From assembly GCA_027489955.1 (NCBI GenBank), contig JAIXYZ010000001.1, positions 223,311 to 287,310 of the forward strand: a DNA stretch of 64,000 nt, read 5' to 3'. The notes beneath the pieces are model-generated. The model was not told the DNA's origin. It saw nothing but the letters and a program-made list of their open reading frames with translations, and searched no databases. The stretch comes from Hyphomicrobiales bacterium. Its GTDB lineage: Bacteria; Pseudomonadota; Alphaproteobacteria; Rhizobiales; Beijerinckiaceae. Made by a program: the position numbers and the translations under genes. This document shows, one piece after another, positions 1 through 8,571 of this stretch (position 1 is the first letter of the stretch; every line of letters begins with the position of its first letter).

Positions 1-67
1 CGGTGGTCAGCGAACCGGTGCCCTCCTTGCCGGAGCCGTTCCAGACGGCGCTCGCGCTGCGCTTCAT
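1..67 (-). CDS. OsmC family protein, N-terminal fragment (cut by window edge)
   Basis: Only the first 22 codons are present, read leftward from an ATG at 65-67. They begin MKRSASAVWNGS and continue with a KEGTGSL segment, which resembles the conserved N-terminus of OsmC-type peroxiredoxins. Such proteins reduce organic hydroperoxides in the cytoplasm. The catalytic cysteines would lie beyond the window. The ATG overlaps the TGA of the upstream YihY/BrkB gene (ATGA, 64-67), so the two are probably translated from one message. The family call rests on about 20 residues and is therefore moderate. Confidence 0.6.
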   Translation of the reverse strand, partial: MKRSASAVWNGSGKEGTGSLTT

Positions 68-948
68 GATGTCGTCCTCTCGTTGGCGGTCTCGCCCCTG
101 GCCTGTGCCAGGGCCGCGTTGAGCTCGCCGCCGACCAGGAAGATCGCGGCGAGCGTGTAGAGGAAGATAAGCGCGATCATGGCTGCCGCCAGACCGGCAT
201 AGGTGGAAACATACGCATCGGCGAAGCTGTCGAGATAGCGGCCGAACGTGATCCCGCCGACGATCCAGAACACGAGCGTGAAGGCGATGCCCGGCCAGAT
301 ATGGCGCCAGCGGCGCCGGCCGGCGGGCAGGAACTTGTGGGCGAGGGTCAGCGCCGCGACGATGATGACGGTGGTGGTGGCGAGCCGCAGGATGCCGACG
401 GTCAGCTCGAACGGCGCGGCCGCCGGCACCCAGCGGATCGCCGTGCGCCAGGCCAGCGGGCCGAGGACGATGAGCACGGCGAAGACGAGCAGGACGCCCG
501 CGCCGATGATGACATAGGCGATGGATTCCAGCCGCAGCAGCCACCAGGAGCGCCAGTCGACCACCTCGTAGGCGCGGTTGAGGCCGATGCGGAGCGCCTC
601 GACGCCGCTGGAGGCGAAATAGAGGGCGAAGATCGCGCCGACGGTCAGCGCGTCGGTGCGGCGGACGGTCAGGACCGTGCCGATCTCGCGGGCGATGGGG
701 TTGGCGACCTCGGCGGGCCAGGCCTCCAGAAGCAGCGTCGCCACCTCGTCGGCAAGACCCGTCGAGCCCGCAAAGCCCGCCAGCGCCGTCACCACGATGA
801 GGAAGGGGAACAGCGACATCAGCACCGACAGGGCGATGTGGCTGGCGATCGCCCAGCCGTCATGGGCGAGGAAGCGGTAGAGCGCGGTGCCGAGCGCCTT
901 CAGGAAGCGGCCGGTGCGCCGCGGGACCGAAGATGTGCTGGCTGCCAT
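64..948 (-). CDS. YihY/BrkB family integral membrane protein
   Basis: This 294-residue protein has about six hydrophobic segments and the family-typical segment HDGWAIASHIALS followed by FPFLIVVTALAGF near the N-terminus. YihY/BrkB proteins (once wrongly called RNase BN) are inner-membrane proteins of uncertain function, often proposed to be transporters. I chose the ATG at 948 because it places the first membrane segment at the usual distance; an in-frame ATG at 990 would add 14 charged, proline-rich residues. An 8-bp palindrome (963-981) sits just upstream of the chosen start. The stop overlaps the start of the OsmC gene. The biochemical role is not shown by the sequence. Confidence 0.88.
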   Translation of the reverse strand: MAASTSSVPRRTGRFLKALGTALYRFLAHDGWAIASHIALSVLMSLFPFLIVVTALAGFAGSTGLADEVATLLLEAWPAEVANPIAREIGTVLTVRRTDALTVGAIFALYFASSGVEALRIGLNRAYEVVDWRSWWLLRLESIAYVIIGAGVLLVFAVLIVLGPLAWRTAIRWVPAAAPFELTVGILRLATTTVIIVAALTLAHKFLPAGRRRWRHIWPGIAFTLVFWIVGGITFGRYLDSFADAYVSTYAGLAAAMIALIFLYTLAAIFLVGGELNAALAQARGETANERTTS

Positions 949-962
949 GGAGGTTCTACGAC

Positions 963-981
963 GATCCGGCGGCGCCGGATC
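963..981 (-). other. 8-bp inverted repeat before the YihY/BrkB start
   Basis: GATCCGGC (963-970) and GCCGGATC (974-981) are perfectly complementary around a three-base loop. There is no T-tract on either side, so this is not a clear terminator. It lies 15 bases from the chosen start at 948 and could affect translation, or mark the boundary with the lytic transglycosylase upstream on the same strand. Function is unknown. Confidence 0.4.
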
Positions 982-1051
982 GGCCGCCATCGGACTGTCT
1001 GCGAGCGGACGCGCTTATGCAAGGCGCGCCGCGTCGTCTTGAACGGACGGT

Positions 1052-1723
1052 TCAGCGCGAGGCGAGGCCCGCGGGCTCGTAGACCCACAGCATCCGCTTG
1101 GCCTTGGCCTGATAATAATACCCGCTGGCATAATACGAGACCGCGCGGTCGTGGTTGCGGTCGGCGACGCGATACGCGCCGGCGAGGTACTTCACCGCGT
1201 AGCGCATGTTCTGGTCGGCATCGAGCAGGCCTTCCGCGTCGCCCTTGTAGCCCAGGCGCCGGGCGGTGGAGAGCTTGATCTGCATGAGCCCCAGCGCGCC
1301 GCCGCGGCCGACGGCCCGCGGATTGTAGCGGCTCTCGCGCTGGATCACGCGGTGCACCAGCAGTTCCGGCACGTCGTTGGCCCGGGCGTGGCTGGCGATC
1401 AGCGGCCGCAGATGGGCCGGACCGGCGGTGACGACCGGCAAGGCCGCGGGCGCCTGGCCTGGAACGGCCGGCTGGGCCTCGGGGGCGGGCGTCGCGGCGG
1501 AAGGGGTCGCGCCGGCTTCCACGGGGGCCGCAGGAGGTGTGACACCGAGGGCCGCCTGGCCCGCGGCGGGCGTTGCCGGCGCCGGCATGTCGACGCGGCT
1601 CGCGGGGAGGTCGAACGGCCTGGGCGGGGGCACGGGTGTGCTCGCGCCGATGGCCAGAGCCGGCGGGGCGAGAGTGGCGGCCAGGAGCAGGGCTCCGGCG
1701 CCCATCGTCGGAAGCGCGCGCAT
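1052..1723 (-). CDS. lytic transglycosylase, SLT domain, exported
   Basis: This 223-residue protein starts with a hydrophobic signal-like segment (about 7-24), then a long proline/alanine linker (25-105), then a C-terminal SLT domain (about 105-215). The domain carries the family signature ESRYNP with the likely catalytic Glu130, GALGLMQIK (142-150) and a later NMRYAVKYL segment. SLT enzymes cleave the MurNAc-GlcNAc bond of peptidoglycan in the periplasm and leave anhydro-MurNAc ends. The flexible linker probably lets the domain reach the cell wall. The ATG at 1723 is the natural start. The domain is short, as in transglycosylases that act with secretion or envelope machines, but no partner is evident here. 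Confidence 0.9.
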   Translation of the reverse strand: MRALPTMGAGALLLAATLAPPALAIGASTPVPPPRPFDLPASRVDMPAPATPAAGQAALGVTPPAAPVEAGATPSAATPAPEAQPAVPGQAPAALPVVTAGPAHLRPLIASHARANDVPELLVHRVIQRESRYNPRAVGRGGALGLMQIKLSTARRLGYKGDAEGLLDADQNMRYAVKYLAGAYRVADRNHDRAVSYYASGYYYQAKAKRMLWVYEPAGLASR

Positions 1724-1898
1724 GGAAGCCGCCGTTACGGCCGGTTGATGGCCAGATCAAGGCAGCGCAACGGCAGGGCGGCGGGGCGCCGGCAGCGTTG
1801 TGGCCCCATTTGCGCGCATGCGCGATCGGCGGCGCGGGCATATCGCCCTGCGCGGCATTGGGCTATGCGGGGCTGCCCGTCAGCCACCAGGCCTTCCC

Positions 1899-2780
1899 AT
1901 GCCGACCGACAATCCCGCCCTCATCCGGCTCATGCCGGTCGTGTTCGTGCTGATCTGGTCTACCGGATGGATCGTCGCCCGCTTCGCCGCGCCCTATGCC
2001 GACCCGCTGACATTCCTGTCGCTGCGCTACGTGCTGGCGGGGGCCGTCATCGCCGCCTTCGCGGTCCTGTCGGGGGCGCGGTGGCCGACGACGCGGGCCG
2101 GGTTCGGCCATGCGCTCGGCTCCGGCGTCCTGCTCCACGGCGTCTATCTCGGCGGCGTCTGGTGGGCCATCGCCCACGGCCTGCCTGCGGGGATCTCGGC
2201 GCTGATCGCGGCGCTGCAACCGATCATGACCGCGCTGCTCGCCCCGGCCATCGTTGGCGAGCGCATCCTGCCGCGGCAATGGCTGGGCATCGCGCTCGGC
2301 TTCGGCGGCATCCTCATGGTGCTGGCGCCCAAGCTCGCCGCAGGGCTCGCCGCGAGCGGGCTCACGGTGCCGCTCATCGTCAACGTCGTCGCGATGATCT
2401 CCGTGACCGCCTCCACCTTCTACCAGAAGCGGTACATCCAGGCCGCAGACCTGAGGACCGTCACCGTCCTGCAATATGCGGGCGCCTTCGCCGTCACCCT
2501 GCCGGCCGCGTTCCTGCTCGAGGACATGCGGGTGGAGTGGAACACGACGCTCGTCCTGACGATGGCGTGGTCGGTGCTGGCGCTCTCCATCGGCGCGATC
2601 GCGCTGCTGCTCCTGCTCATCCGGCGCGGAGCGGTCTCCAAGGCGGCGACGCTCGTCTACCTCGTGCCGCCGACGGCGGCGCTGATGGCCTATCTGTTCT
2701 TCGGCGAGACGCTGACGCCGCTCCAGGTGGCGGGAATGGGCGTCACCGCGCTGGGCGTCGCGCTGGCCAACAGGTCCTGA
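1899..2780 (+). CDS. EamA/DMT family transporter (RhaT-like exporter)
   Basis: This 293-residue protein is almost entirely hydrophobic, with about ten membrane segments in two EamA repeats. It opens with a first helix containing FVLIWSTGWIVAR and ends with YLFFGETLTPLQ-like residues typical of EamA proteins. Members of the drug/metabolite transporter superfamily export amino acids, metabolites or drugs, and the substrate cannot be told from sequence. The ATG at 1899 (MPTDNPALIR) was preferred because upstream in-frame codons are arginine-rich and lie in the intergenic space shared with the divergent lytic transglycosylase gene. It stands alone, 92 bases ahead of mcd. Confidence 0.88.
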   Translation: MPTDNPALIRLMPVVFVLIWSTGWIVARFAAPYADPLTFLSLRYVLAGAVIAAFAVLSGARWPTTRAGFGHALGSGVLLHGVYLGGVWWAIAHGLPAGISALIAALQPIMTALLAPAIVGERILPRQWLGIALGFGGILMVLAPKLAAGLAASGLTVPLIVNVVAMISVTASTFYQKRYIQAADLRTVTVLQYAGAFAVTLPAAFLLEDMRVEWNTTLVLTMAWSVLALSIGAIALLLLLIRRGAVSKAATLVYLVPPTAALMAYLFFGETLTPLQVAGMGVTALGVALANRS

Positions 2781-2872
2781 CGCGTCCGCCTTTCGGCTGT
2801 TGAGCGAAAGGCGCGGTTGGCGGCGGCTCCGGGCTTGCTATGCTGCGCCGCACAAGAACGCGGAGACGGTTC

Positions 2873-4552
2873 ATGAGCGCGCCTGCCCCCAAGGCTACCC
2901 CGCTGCACGCCCCGCCGGCGGCGCTGCCCGCCGACCTTGCCGCCGCGGCGGAGGCGGTGGCGGGTCTGCTCGGCCGCGCGCGGGATCACCTCGCCCGGCG
3001 CGTGGGCGACGGCAGCCGTCTCTCCCCGGAGGCGCTGGAGCGCGAGCAGCACGCGGTGCACGGCCTTGCCTGGCTTGCCACCTATGCCAATGCCCTGGCG
3101 GAGCTCGCCTCCTATGGCGAGCGGCTGGCCGCGGAGGGGCGCTTCGGGCAGACCGAAGAGCTCCTGGCCCGCGTCGGCGCCGGCGACTACCTGGCGCAGG
3201 TCTTCGGCGGCATTCCCATGAGCCAGACGGAGTTCGTCCGGCTTCCCGCCCTCGGCCTGTCGCCGGAGGAGATCGACGCCGCCCGGACCGCCTCGGTGGA
3301 GGCGCTGATCGCCGGCAACGATGCCCCGACGCGGGCGCGTCTGGCGGCGCGGATCGCCGAGCGGCCGGGCGAGATCGCCGGCGATCCCGGGCTCGACGAG
3401 ACGCTGGAGGCGATCCGCAGCGAGATGGCGCGCTTCGCCGCCGCCGAGGTCGCACCCCACGCCCACGACTGGCATCGGCGAAATGCCTATATCCCGATGG
3501 ACGTGATCGCGAAGATGGCCGAACTCGGCGTCTTCGGGCTGACCATCCCCGAGGCGTTCGGTGGCCTCGGCCTCTCCAAGGTCTCCATGTGCGTGGTCTC
3601 GGAGGAATTGTCCCGCGCCTATATCGGCGTCGGCTCGCTGGGCACGCGCTCGGAGATCGCCGCCGAGCTGATCCTGTGCGGCGGCACCGACGCGCAGAAG
3701 GCGCGCTACCTTCCGGCCATCGCCTCCGGCGAAATCCTGCCGACCGCGGTCTTCACCGAGCCGAACACGGGCTCCGACCTCGCTTCGCTGCGCACGCGCG
3801 CCGTGCGGGAGGGGGATGTCTACCGGGTGTCGGGCAACAAGACCTGGATCACCCATCCGGTCCGCGCCGACCTGATGACCATGCTGGTGCGCACCGATCC
3901 GTCGGAGCCCGGGCACCGGGGCCTGTCGATCCTCCTGGCGGAGAAGCCGCGCGGCACCGACGCCGACCCGTTCCCCGCCCCCGGCATGACCGGCGGGGAG
4001 ATCGAGGTCCTGGGCTATCGGGGGATGAAGGAATACGAATTGTCCTTCGACGGGTTCGAGGTGCCGGCGGCGAACCTTTTGGGCGGCGTGGAAGGGCAGG
4101 GCTTCCGCCAGCTCATGCAAACCTTCGAGGCGGCGCGCATCCAGACGGCGGCACGGGCGGTCGGGGTGGCGCAGTCCGCGCTGGATCTCGCCCTGCGCTA
4201 CGCCCAGGAGCGCGTGCAGTTCGGCAAGCCGCTGATCGCGTATCCCCGGGTGTCGGACAAGATCGCGCTGATGGCGGCGGAGCTGCACATGGCCCGCCAG
4301 CTCACCTATTTCGCCGGACGGGCCAAGGACGAGGGCCGGCGCTGCGACATGGAGGCCGGCATGGCCAAGCTGCTGGCGGCCCGCGTCGCCTGGGCGGCCG
4401 CCGACAACGCGCTCCAGATCCACGGAGGCAACGGCTTCGCGCTCGAATACGCAATCAGCCGCGTCCTGTGCGACGCCCGCATCCTCTCGATCTTCGAGGG
4501 CGCGGCGGAAATCCAGGCCCAGGTGATCGCCAGGCGCCTCCTGGAGGCGTGA
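2873..4552 (+). CDS. mcd: (2S)-methylsuccinyl-CoA dehydrogenase
   Basis: This 559-residue flavoprotein has an N-terminal extension of about 185 residues ahead of a complete acyl-CoA dehydrogenase fold. That extension, the segment GGIPMSQTEFVR and motifs such as EKPRGTDADPFPAPGMTGG and GYRGMKEYELSFDGF are hallmarks, as I recall them, of methylsuccinyl-CoA dehydrogenase rather than beta-oxidation enzymes. Mcd oxidises (2S)-methylsuccinyl-CoA to mesaconyl-CoA in the ethylmalonyl-CoA pathway, which lets cells lacking isocitrate lyase grow on acetyl-CoA-forming or C1 substrates. A C-terminal QIHGGNGFALEY block near the flavin site is intact. The ATG at 2873 gives MSAPAPKA. No other gene of the pathway is in the window. 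Confidence 0.87.
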   Translation: MSAPAPKATPLHAPPAALPADLAAAAEAVAGLLGRARDHLARRVGDGSRLSPEALEREQHAVHGLAWLATYANALAELASYGERLAAEGRFGQTEELLARVGAGDYLAQVFGGIPMSQTEFVRLPALGLSPEEIDAARTASVEALIAGNDAPTRARLAARIAERPGEIAGDPGLDETLEAIRSEMARFAAAEVAPHAHDWHRRNAYIPMDVIAKMAELGVFGLTIPEAFGGLGLSKVSMCVVSEELSRAYIGVGSLGTRSEIAAELILCGGTDAQKARYLPAIASGEILPTAVFTEPNTGSDLASLRTRAVREGDVYRVSGNKTWITHPVRADLMTMLVRTDPSEPGHRGLSILLAEKPRGTDADPFPAPGMTGGEIEVLGYRGMKEYELSFDGFEVPAANLLGGVEGQGFRQLMQTFEAARIQTAARAVGVAQSALDLALRYAQERVQFGKPLIAYPRVSDKIALMAAELHMARQLTYFAGRAKDEGRRCDMEAGMAKLLAARVAWAAADNALQIHGGNGFALEYAISRVLCDARILSIFEGAAEIQAQVIARRLLEA

Positions 4553-4560
4553 TCGGGCCC

Positions 4561-4833
4561 TTAAGGCGCCTTCGCCTCGATGGCGAGGGCGTGCAGGCCG
4601 CGGTCAAACGCGTCCGCGAGGGCGGCGTTGATCCGGCGGTGCGTGTCCACCCGCGACAGGCCCCGGAAGGCCTCGGCCGTCACCTTCACGCGGAAATGCG
4701 TCTCGCCACCCTCCCGCCATCCGGCATGGCCATGGTGGTGGTGCGATTCGTCGATCACGGACAGCGCCTGCGGCGCGAAAGCGTCGTTGAGGCGGGTCTC
4801 GATCAGAGATTTGATCGTGGCGTCTTGGGTCAT
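4561..4833 (-). CDS. BolA family protein
   Basis: This 90-residue protein has the BolA/IbaG pattern: an N-terminal helix (IKSLIETRLNDAF), a histidine-rich DESHHHHGHAG loop, GETHFRVKV, and the FRGLSRVDTHRRIN helix with its conserved histidine. BolA proteins partner monothiol glutaredoxins to bind a [2Fe-2S] cluster and act in iron-sulfur trafficking, and some affect cell shape. The ATG at 4833 fits the usual length of about 80-100 residues. It is divergent from the J-domain gene at 4885 with only 51 bases between them, and convergent with mcd. The BolA/J-domain/cobS arrangement recurs in Hyphomicrobiales. Confidence 0.92.
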   Translation of the reverse strand: MTQDATIKSLIETRLNDAFAPQALSVIDESHHHHGHAGWREGGETHFRVKVTAEAFRGLSRVDTHRRINAALADAFDRGLHALAIEAKAP

Positions 4834-4884
4834 GGCGTCCCGGGGCGTTGCAAGTGATGGCCCACACCACATAATCAGGACGCG

Positions 4885-5505
4885 ATGAACTACAACACGC
4901 GCCTCTTCGACCGCATCCGGATCAAGCCTCAGGCGGAGGAACCGCGCGAGGACGAGGCGCAGCCACGCTGCCAGCATCCCGGCTGCACGCTGCCCGGGCC
5001 GTTCCGGGCGCCCATGGGCCGCGGCAACGAGGGGCGCTATCTCCAGTTCTGCCTGGACCACGTGCGGGAATACAACGCGTCGTACAATTACTTCGCCGGC
5101 ATGAACGACGATGAGGTCGCCGCCTACCAGAAGGACGCGGTGATCGGCCACCGGCCGACCTGGTCCATGGGCGTCAACGCCTCCGGCCGCGCGCGGACCG
5201 GGCCATCGGACCAGCCGGAGGGGGCGGACCCGTCCTATGTCGACCCGTTCGGCCTGTTCGACCGCATGGCCCGGCCGGCCCGGCGGGCCGAGGCGGAAAA
5301 GCGCCACCTGCCGCCGCTCGTGCGCGCCGCCTTCGAGACGCTGGGCCTGGAGGAGACGGCCGATCCGGCCCGGATCAAGGCCACCTACAAGACGCTGGTG
5401 AAGCGCTTCCACCCGGATGCCAATGGCGGAGACCGCAGCTTCGAGGCGCGGCTGCAGGAGATCATCCGCGCCTACGGAACGCTGAAGAGCGCGAAGTTCG
5501 TCTGA
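4885..5505 (+). CDS. J-domain (DnaJ-like) protein with N-terminal Cys/His motif
   Basis: This 206-residue protein ends in a compact J domain (about 147-203) with the required HPD tripeptide at 176-178 inside KRFHPDANGGD. It should stimulate the ATPase of a DnaK-type Hsp70. The N-terminal part is unlike DnaJ: it has Cys29, Cys34, Cys56 and His59 (QHPGC and FCLDHVREYN), which could form a small zinc site. It lacks the Gly/Phe region and CXXCXGXG repeats of true DnaJ. It sits between the divergent BolA gene and cobS-cobT. Helping assemble an AAA+ or Fe-S complex is an attractive but unproven role. Confidence 0.88.
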   Translation: MNYNTRLFDRIRIKPQAEEPREDEAQPRCQHPGCTLPGPFRAPMGRGNEGRYLQFCLDHVREYNASYNYFAGMNDDEVAAYQKDAVIGHRPTWSMGVNASGRARTGPSDQPEGADPSYVDPFGLFDRMARPARRAEAEKRHLPPLVRAAFETLGLEETADPARIKATYKTLVKRFHPDANGGDRSFEARLQEIIRAYGTLKSAKFV

Positions 5506-5666
5506 GGGCGCATGGGGCCCGGCGCGTCGAAACGGCGCGGGGCGGGTCTGCGCGCAGACAAATTGCCTCGTCCTTCCGCGGTCTGTAAGACGGGATGATT
5601 GCAGCCCGCAACGTTTCACGACCCATCAGGACGGCCGCTCGCGCTTGGCCGTCGCAAGAGGCCCCG

Positions 5667-6656
5667 ATGCTCGCGACGAAAGACATGGCCGCCGGCCTTC
5701 CCGACCTGAAGGTCTCGGCCCGGCAGGTCTTCGGGATCGACACCGATCTCGAGGTGCCGGCCTATTCGGAGACCGACCCGCACGTTCCCGATCTCGATCC
5801 GGACTACCTGTTCGACCGGGACACGACGCTCGCCATCCTGGCCGGCTTCGCCTTCAACCGGCGCGTCATGATCACGGGCTATCACGGCACGGGCAAGTCG
5901 ACCCATATTGAGCAGGTCGCGGCCCGGCTGAACTGGCCCTGCGTGCGCGTGAACCTGGACAGCCACGTCTCCCGCATCGACCTCGTCGGCAAGGACGCGA
6001 TCGTGCTCAAGGAGGGCAAGCAGGTCACGGAATTCCAGGACGGCATCCTGCCCTGGGCGCTGCAGAACAACGTCGCCCTGTGCTTCGACGAGTACGATGC
6101 GGGCCGTCCGGACGTGATGTTCGTGATCCAGCGCATCCTGGAGCAGTCGGGCAAGCTGACCCTCCTGGACCAGAAGCGCGTCATCCGCCCGCATCCCGCC
6201 TTCCGGCTGTTCGCCACCGCCAACACGGTGGGCCTGGGCGACACGTCGGGCCTCTATCACGGCACGCAGCAGATCAACCAGGGCCAGATGGACCGCTGGT
6301 CCATCGTGACGACGCTGAACTACCTCCCCCACGACAAGGAGGTCGACATCGTCTTCGCCAAGGCCAGGCATTACCAGGCGGCCGAGGGCGGGCGCGACAT
6401 CGTCAGCAAGATGGTGCGCGTCGCCGACCTCACCCGCAACGCGTTCATGAACGGCGACCTGTCGACCGTCATGAGCCCGCGCACGGTCATCACCTGGGCC
6501 GAGAATGCGGAGATCTTCGGCGATATCGGCTTTGCCTTCCGCGTCACGTTCCTGAACAAGTGCGACGAGCTGGAGCGGACGCTGGTGGCGGAGTTCTACC
6601 AGCGCTGCTTCGGCAAGGAACTGCCGGAAAGCGCCGTCAACGTCGTGATGAGCTGA
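5667..6656 (+). CDS. cobS: aerobic cobaltochelatase subunit CobS
   Basis: CobS (329 residues) is the AAA+ ATPase subunit that, with CobT and CobN, inserts cobalt into hydrogenobyrinic acid a,c-diamide during aerobic cobalamin synthesis. The Walker A motif GYHGTGKST lies at about 71-79 and the Walker B region ALCFDEYD at about 137-144. The [19 protein letters not shown] block is typical of the CobS/MoxR-like group. The ATG at 5667 ([10 protein letters not shown]) gives the usual family length; 24 upstream in-frame codons look non-coding. cobT follows after 19 bases, so the pair is probably one operon. The large CobN subunit is not in the window. No cobalamin riboswitch is visible upstream. Confidence 0.95.
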   Translation: MLATKDMAAGLPDLKVSARQVFGIDTDLEVPAYSETDPHVPDLDPDYLFDRDTTLAILAGFAFNRRVMITGYHGTGKSTHIEQVAARLNWPCVRVNLDSHVSRIDLVGKDAIVLKEGKQVTEFQDGILPWALQNNVALCFDEYDAGRPDVMFVIQRILEQSGKLTLLDQKRVIRPHPAFRLFATANTVGLGDTSGLYHGTQQINQGQMDRWSIVTTLNYLPHDKEVDIVFAKARHYQAAEGGRDIVSKMVRVADLTRNAFMNGDLSTVMSPRTVITWAENAEIFGDIGFAFRVTFLNKCDELERTLVAEFYQRCFGKELPESAVNVVMS

Positions 6657-6675
6657 ACCCGCCGGAGCCGGCCGT

Positions 6676-8571
6676 TTGTCCATCTCCAACCGCAAGCCCG
6701 CCTCGCCCAAGGAGGCGCCCGCCGAGCCGCTGAAGCGGGCGGTGGCGGGCGCGTTGCGGGCGATCGCGCGGCGGCCGGACATCGACGTCGCCTTCGCCGC
6801 AGACCGGCCCGCGCTCCTGCCCGACAAGGCGCGGCTGCCCGAGCCGCCGCGCAAGCTGACCGCGCAGGACGTCGCGATCCTGCGCGGGCAGGCCGACTCG
6901 ATGGCGCTGCGGCTCGCCTGCCACGACAGCGCCGTGCACCGGAAGATGGGGCCTGAGAACCTGGCCGCCCGGGCCGTGTTCGACGCTGTGGAGCAGGCGC
7001 GCGTGGAGGCGATCGGCGCCCGGCGGATGAGCGGGGTGAAGCGCAATCTCGCCGCCATGATCGAGGACCGCTACCATCGCGGCGCCAAGTACGAGGCGAT
7101 CACCGATCGCGCCGACGCGCCGCTGGAGGACGCGGTGGCGCTCCTGGTGCGCGAGCGCCTGACCGGGGAGCGCCCGCCCAAGTCGGCCCAGCGCATCGTC
7201 GATCTCTGGCGCGACTTCGTCGAGGACAAGGCGGGCGCCGACCTCGACAAGCTGTCCCGCAGCATCGAGGACCAGCGCGCCTTCGCCCGCGGGGTCCGGG
7301 ACATGCTCGCCTCGCTCGACATGGCCGACGAAGGCCAGTTCGATCCCGACGACAGCGAGGAGGACGACGACGGCCAGGACGAGCCCGGCCAGGCGGACAA
7401 TCCGCAGGAGGGCGAGTCCGAGCAGCAGTCCAAGGGCGATCAGGCGGAGGTCGAGGTCTCGGACGAGGCCAGCGACGACATGGACGAGGGCGCCGAGGAA
7501 TCGGCCGATGCGCCTGCCGGCGAGATGCCCGAGGAATCGGACGATTCCGACGCGCAGGACACGGGCGAAGCCCGCCGGCCCCCGCCGCAGCGGGGCATCG
7601 ACCGCGCCGGGCCGGACTACAAGCCCTACACGACCAAGTTCGACGAGGAGATCTCGGCGGACGAGCTCTGCGATGCCGAGGAGCTGACGCGCCTGCGGGC
7701 CTATCTCGACAAGCAGCTCGCCAATCTCCAGGGCGTGGTCGCGCGCCTCGCCAACCGGCTGCAGCGGCGGCTCATGGCGCAGCAGAACCGTTCGTGGGAG
7801 TTCGACCTGGAGGAGGGCGCGCTCGATCCCGCGCGCCTCATGCGGATCGTCATCGACCCGTTCCAGCCGCTGTCCTTCAAGCGCGAGAAGGACACCAATT
7901 TCCGCGACACGGTGGTGACGCTGCTGATCGACAATTCCGGCTCCATGCGCGGCCGGCCGATCACCGTGGCGGCGACCTGCGCCGACATCCTGGCGCGCAC
8001 GCTGGAGCGCTGCGGCGTCAAGGTCGAGATCCTCGGCTTCACCACCAAGGCCTGGAAGGGCGGGCAATCGCGCGAGGCCTGGCTGCAGGCCGGCAAGCAG
8101 CCCAATCCCGGCCGCCTGAACGATCTGCGCCACATCGTCTACAAGTCGGCGGATGCCCCCTGGCGCCGGGCGCGGAAGAATCTCGGCCTGATGATGCGCG
8201 AGGGGCTCCTGAAGGAGAACATCGACGGCGAGGCGCTGGACTGGGCGTATCGCCGGCTGATGGCGCGGCCGGAGCAGCGGCGCATCATGATGGTCATCTC
8301 CGACGGTGCGCCGGTCGACGACGCGACGCTCTCGGTCAATCCGGGCAATTACCTGGAGAAGCATCTCCGGCACATGATCGCCGAGATCGAGCAGCGCTCC
8401 CCGGTCGAGCTCCTGGCCATCGGCATCGGGCATGACGTCACCCGCTATTACCGGCGGGCCGTCACCATCGTGGACGCCGAGGAACTGGGTGGTGCGATGA
8501 CCGAGAAGCTGGCCGAGCTCTTCGACGAGGACGGCGGTACGGCGCCCGGACGCGGCCGACGGGCCGCATGA
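6676..8571 (+). CDS. cobT: aerobic cobaltochelatase subunit CobT
   Basis: CobT (631 residues) is the von Willebrand A partner of CobS in the cobalt-inserting chelatase. A basic/helical N-terminal region is followed by a very acidic stretch at about 215-305 (runs of Asp/Glu) and then a C-terminal VWA domain whose metal-site motif DNSGS lies near residues 418-422. The start is TTG at 6676, which gives MSISNRKPA and agrees with the common N-terminus. This layout mirrors the integrin-I/AAA+ pair of magnesium chelatase (BchD/BchI). The stop overlaps the next gene's ATG by four bases (ATGA, 8568-8571), implying coupled translation of the phytase-like protein. Confidence 0.95.
   Translation: MSISNRKPASPKEAPAEPLKRAVAGALRAIARRPDIDVAFAADRPALLPDKARLPEPPRKLTAQDVAILRGQADSMALRLACHDSAVHRKMGPENLAARAVFDAVEQARVEAIGARRMSGVKRNLAAMIEDRYHRGAKYEAITDRADAPLEDAVALLVRERLTGERPPKSAQRIVDLWRDFVEDKAGADLDKLSRSIEDQRAFARGVRDMLASLDMADEGQFDPDDSEEDDDGQDEPGQADNPQEGESEQQSKGDQAEVEVSDEASDDMDEGAEESADAPAGEMPEESDDSDAQDTGEARRPPPQRGIDRAGPDYKPYTTKFDEEISADELCDAEELTRLRAYLDKQLANLQGVVARLANRLQRRLMAQQNRSWEFDLEEGALDPARLMRIVIDPFQPLSFKREKDTNFRDTVVTLLIDNSGSMRGRPITVAATCADILARTLERCGVKVEILGFTTKAWKGGQSREAWLQAGKQPNPGRLNDLRHIVYKSADAPWRRARKNLGLMMREGLLKENIDGEALDWAYRRLMARPEQRRIMMVISDGAPVDDATLSVNPGNYLEKHLRHMIAEIEQRSPVELLAIGIGHDVTRYYRRAVTIVDAEELGGAMTEKLAELFDEDGGTAPGRGRRAA

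Noticed and set aside
5506..5666. Cobalamin riboswitch before cobS
   Set aside because: No B12-box-like sequence, and the gap of 161 bases is too short for the usual element plus promoter.
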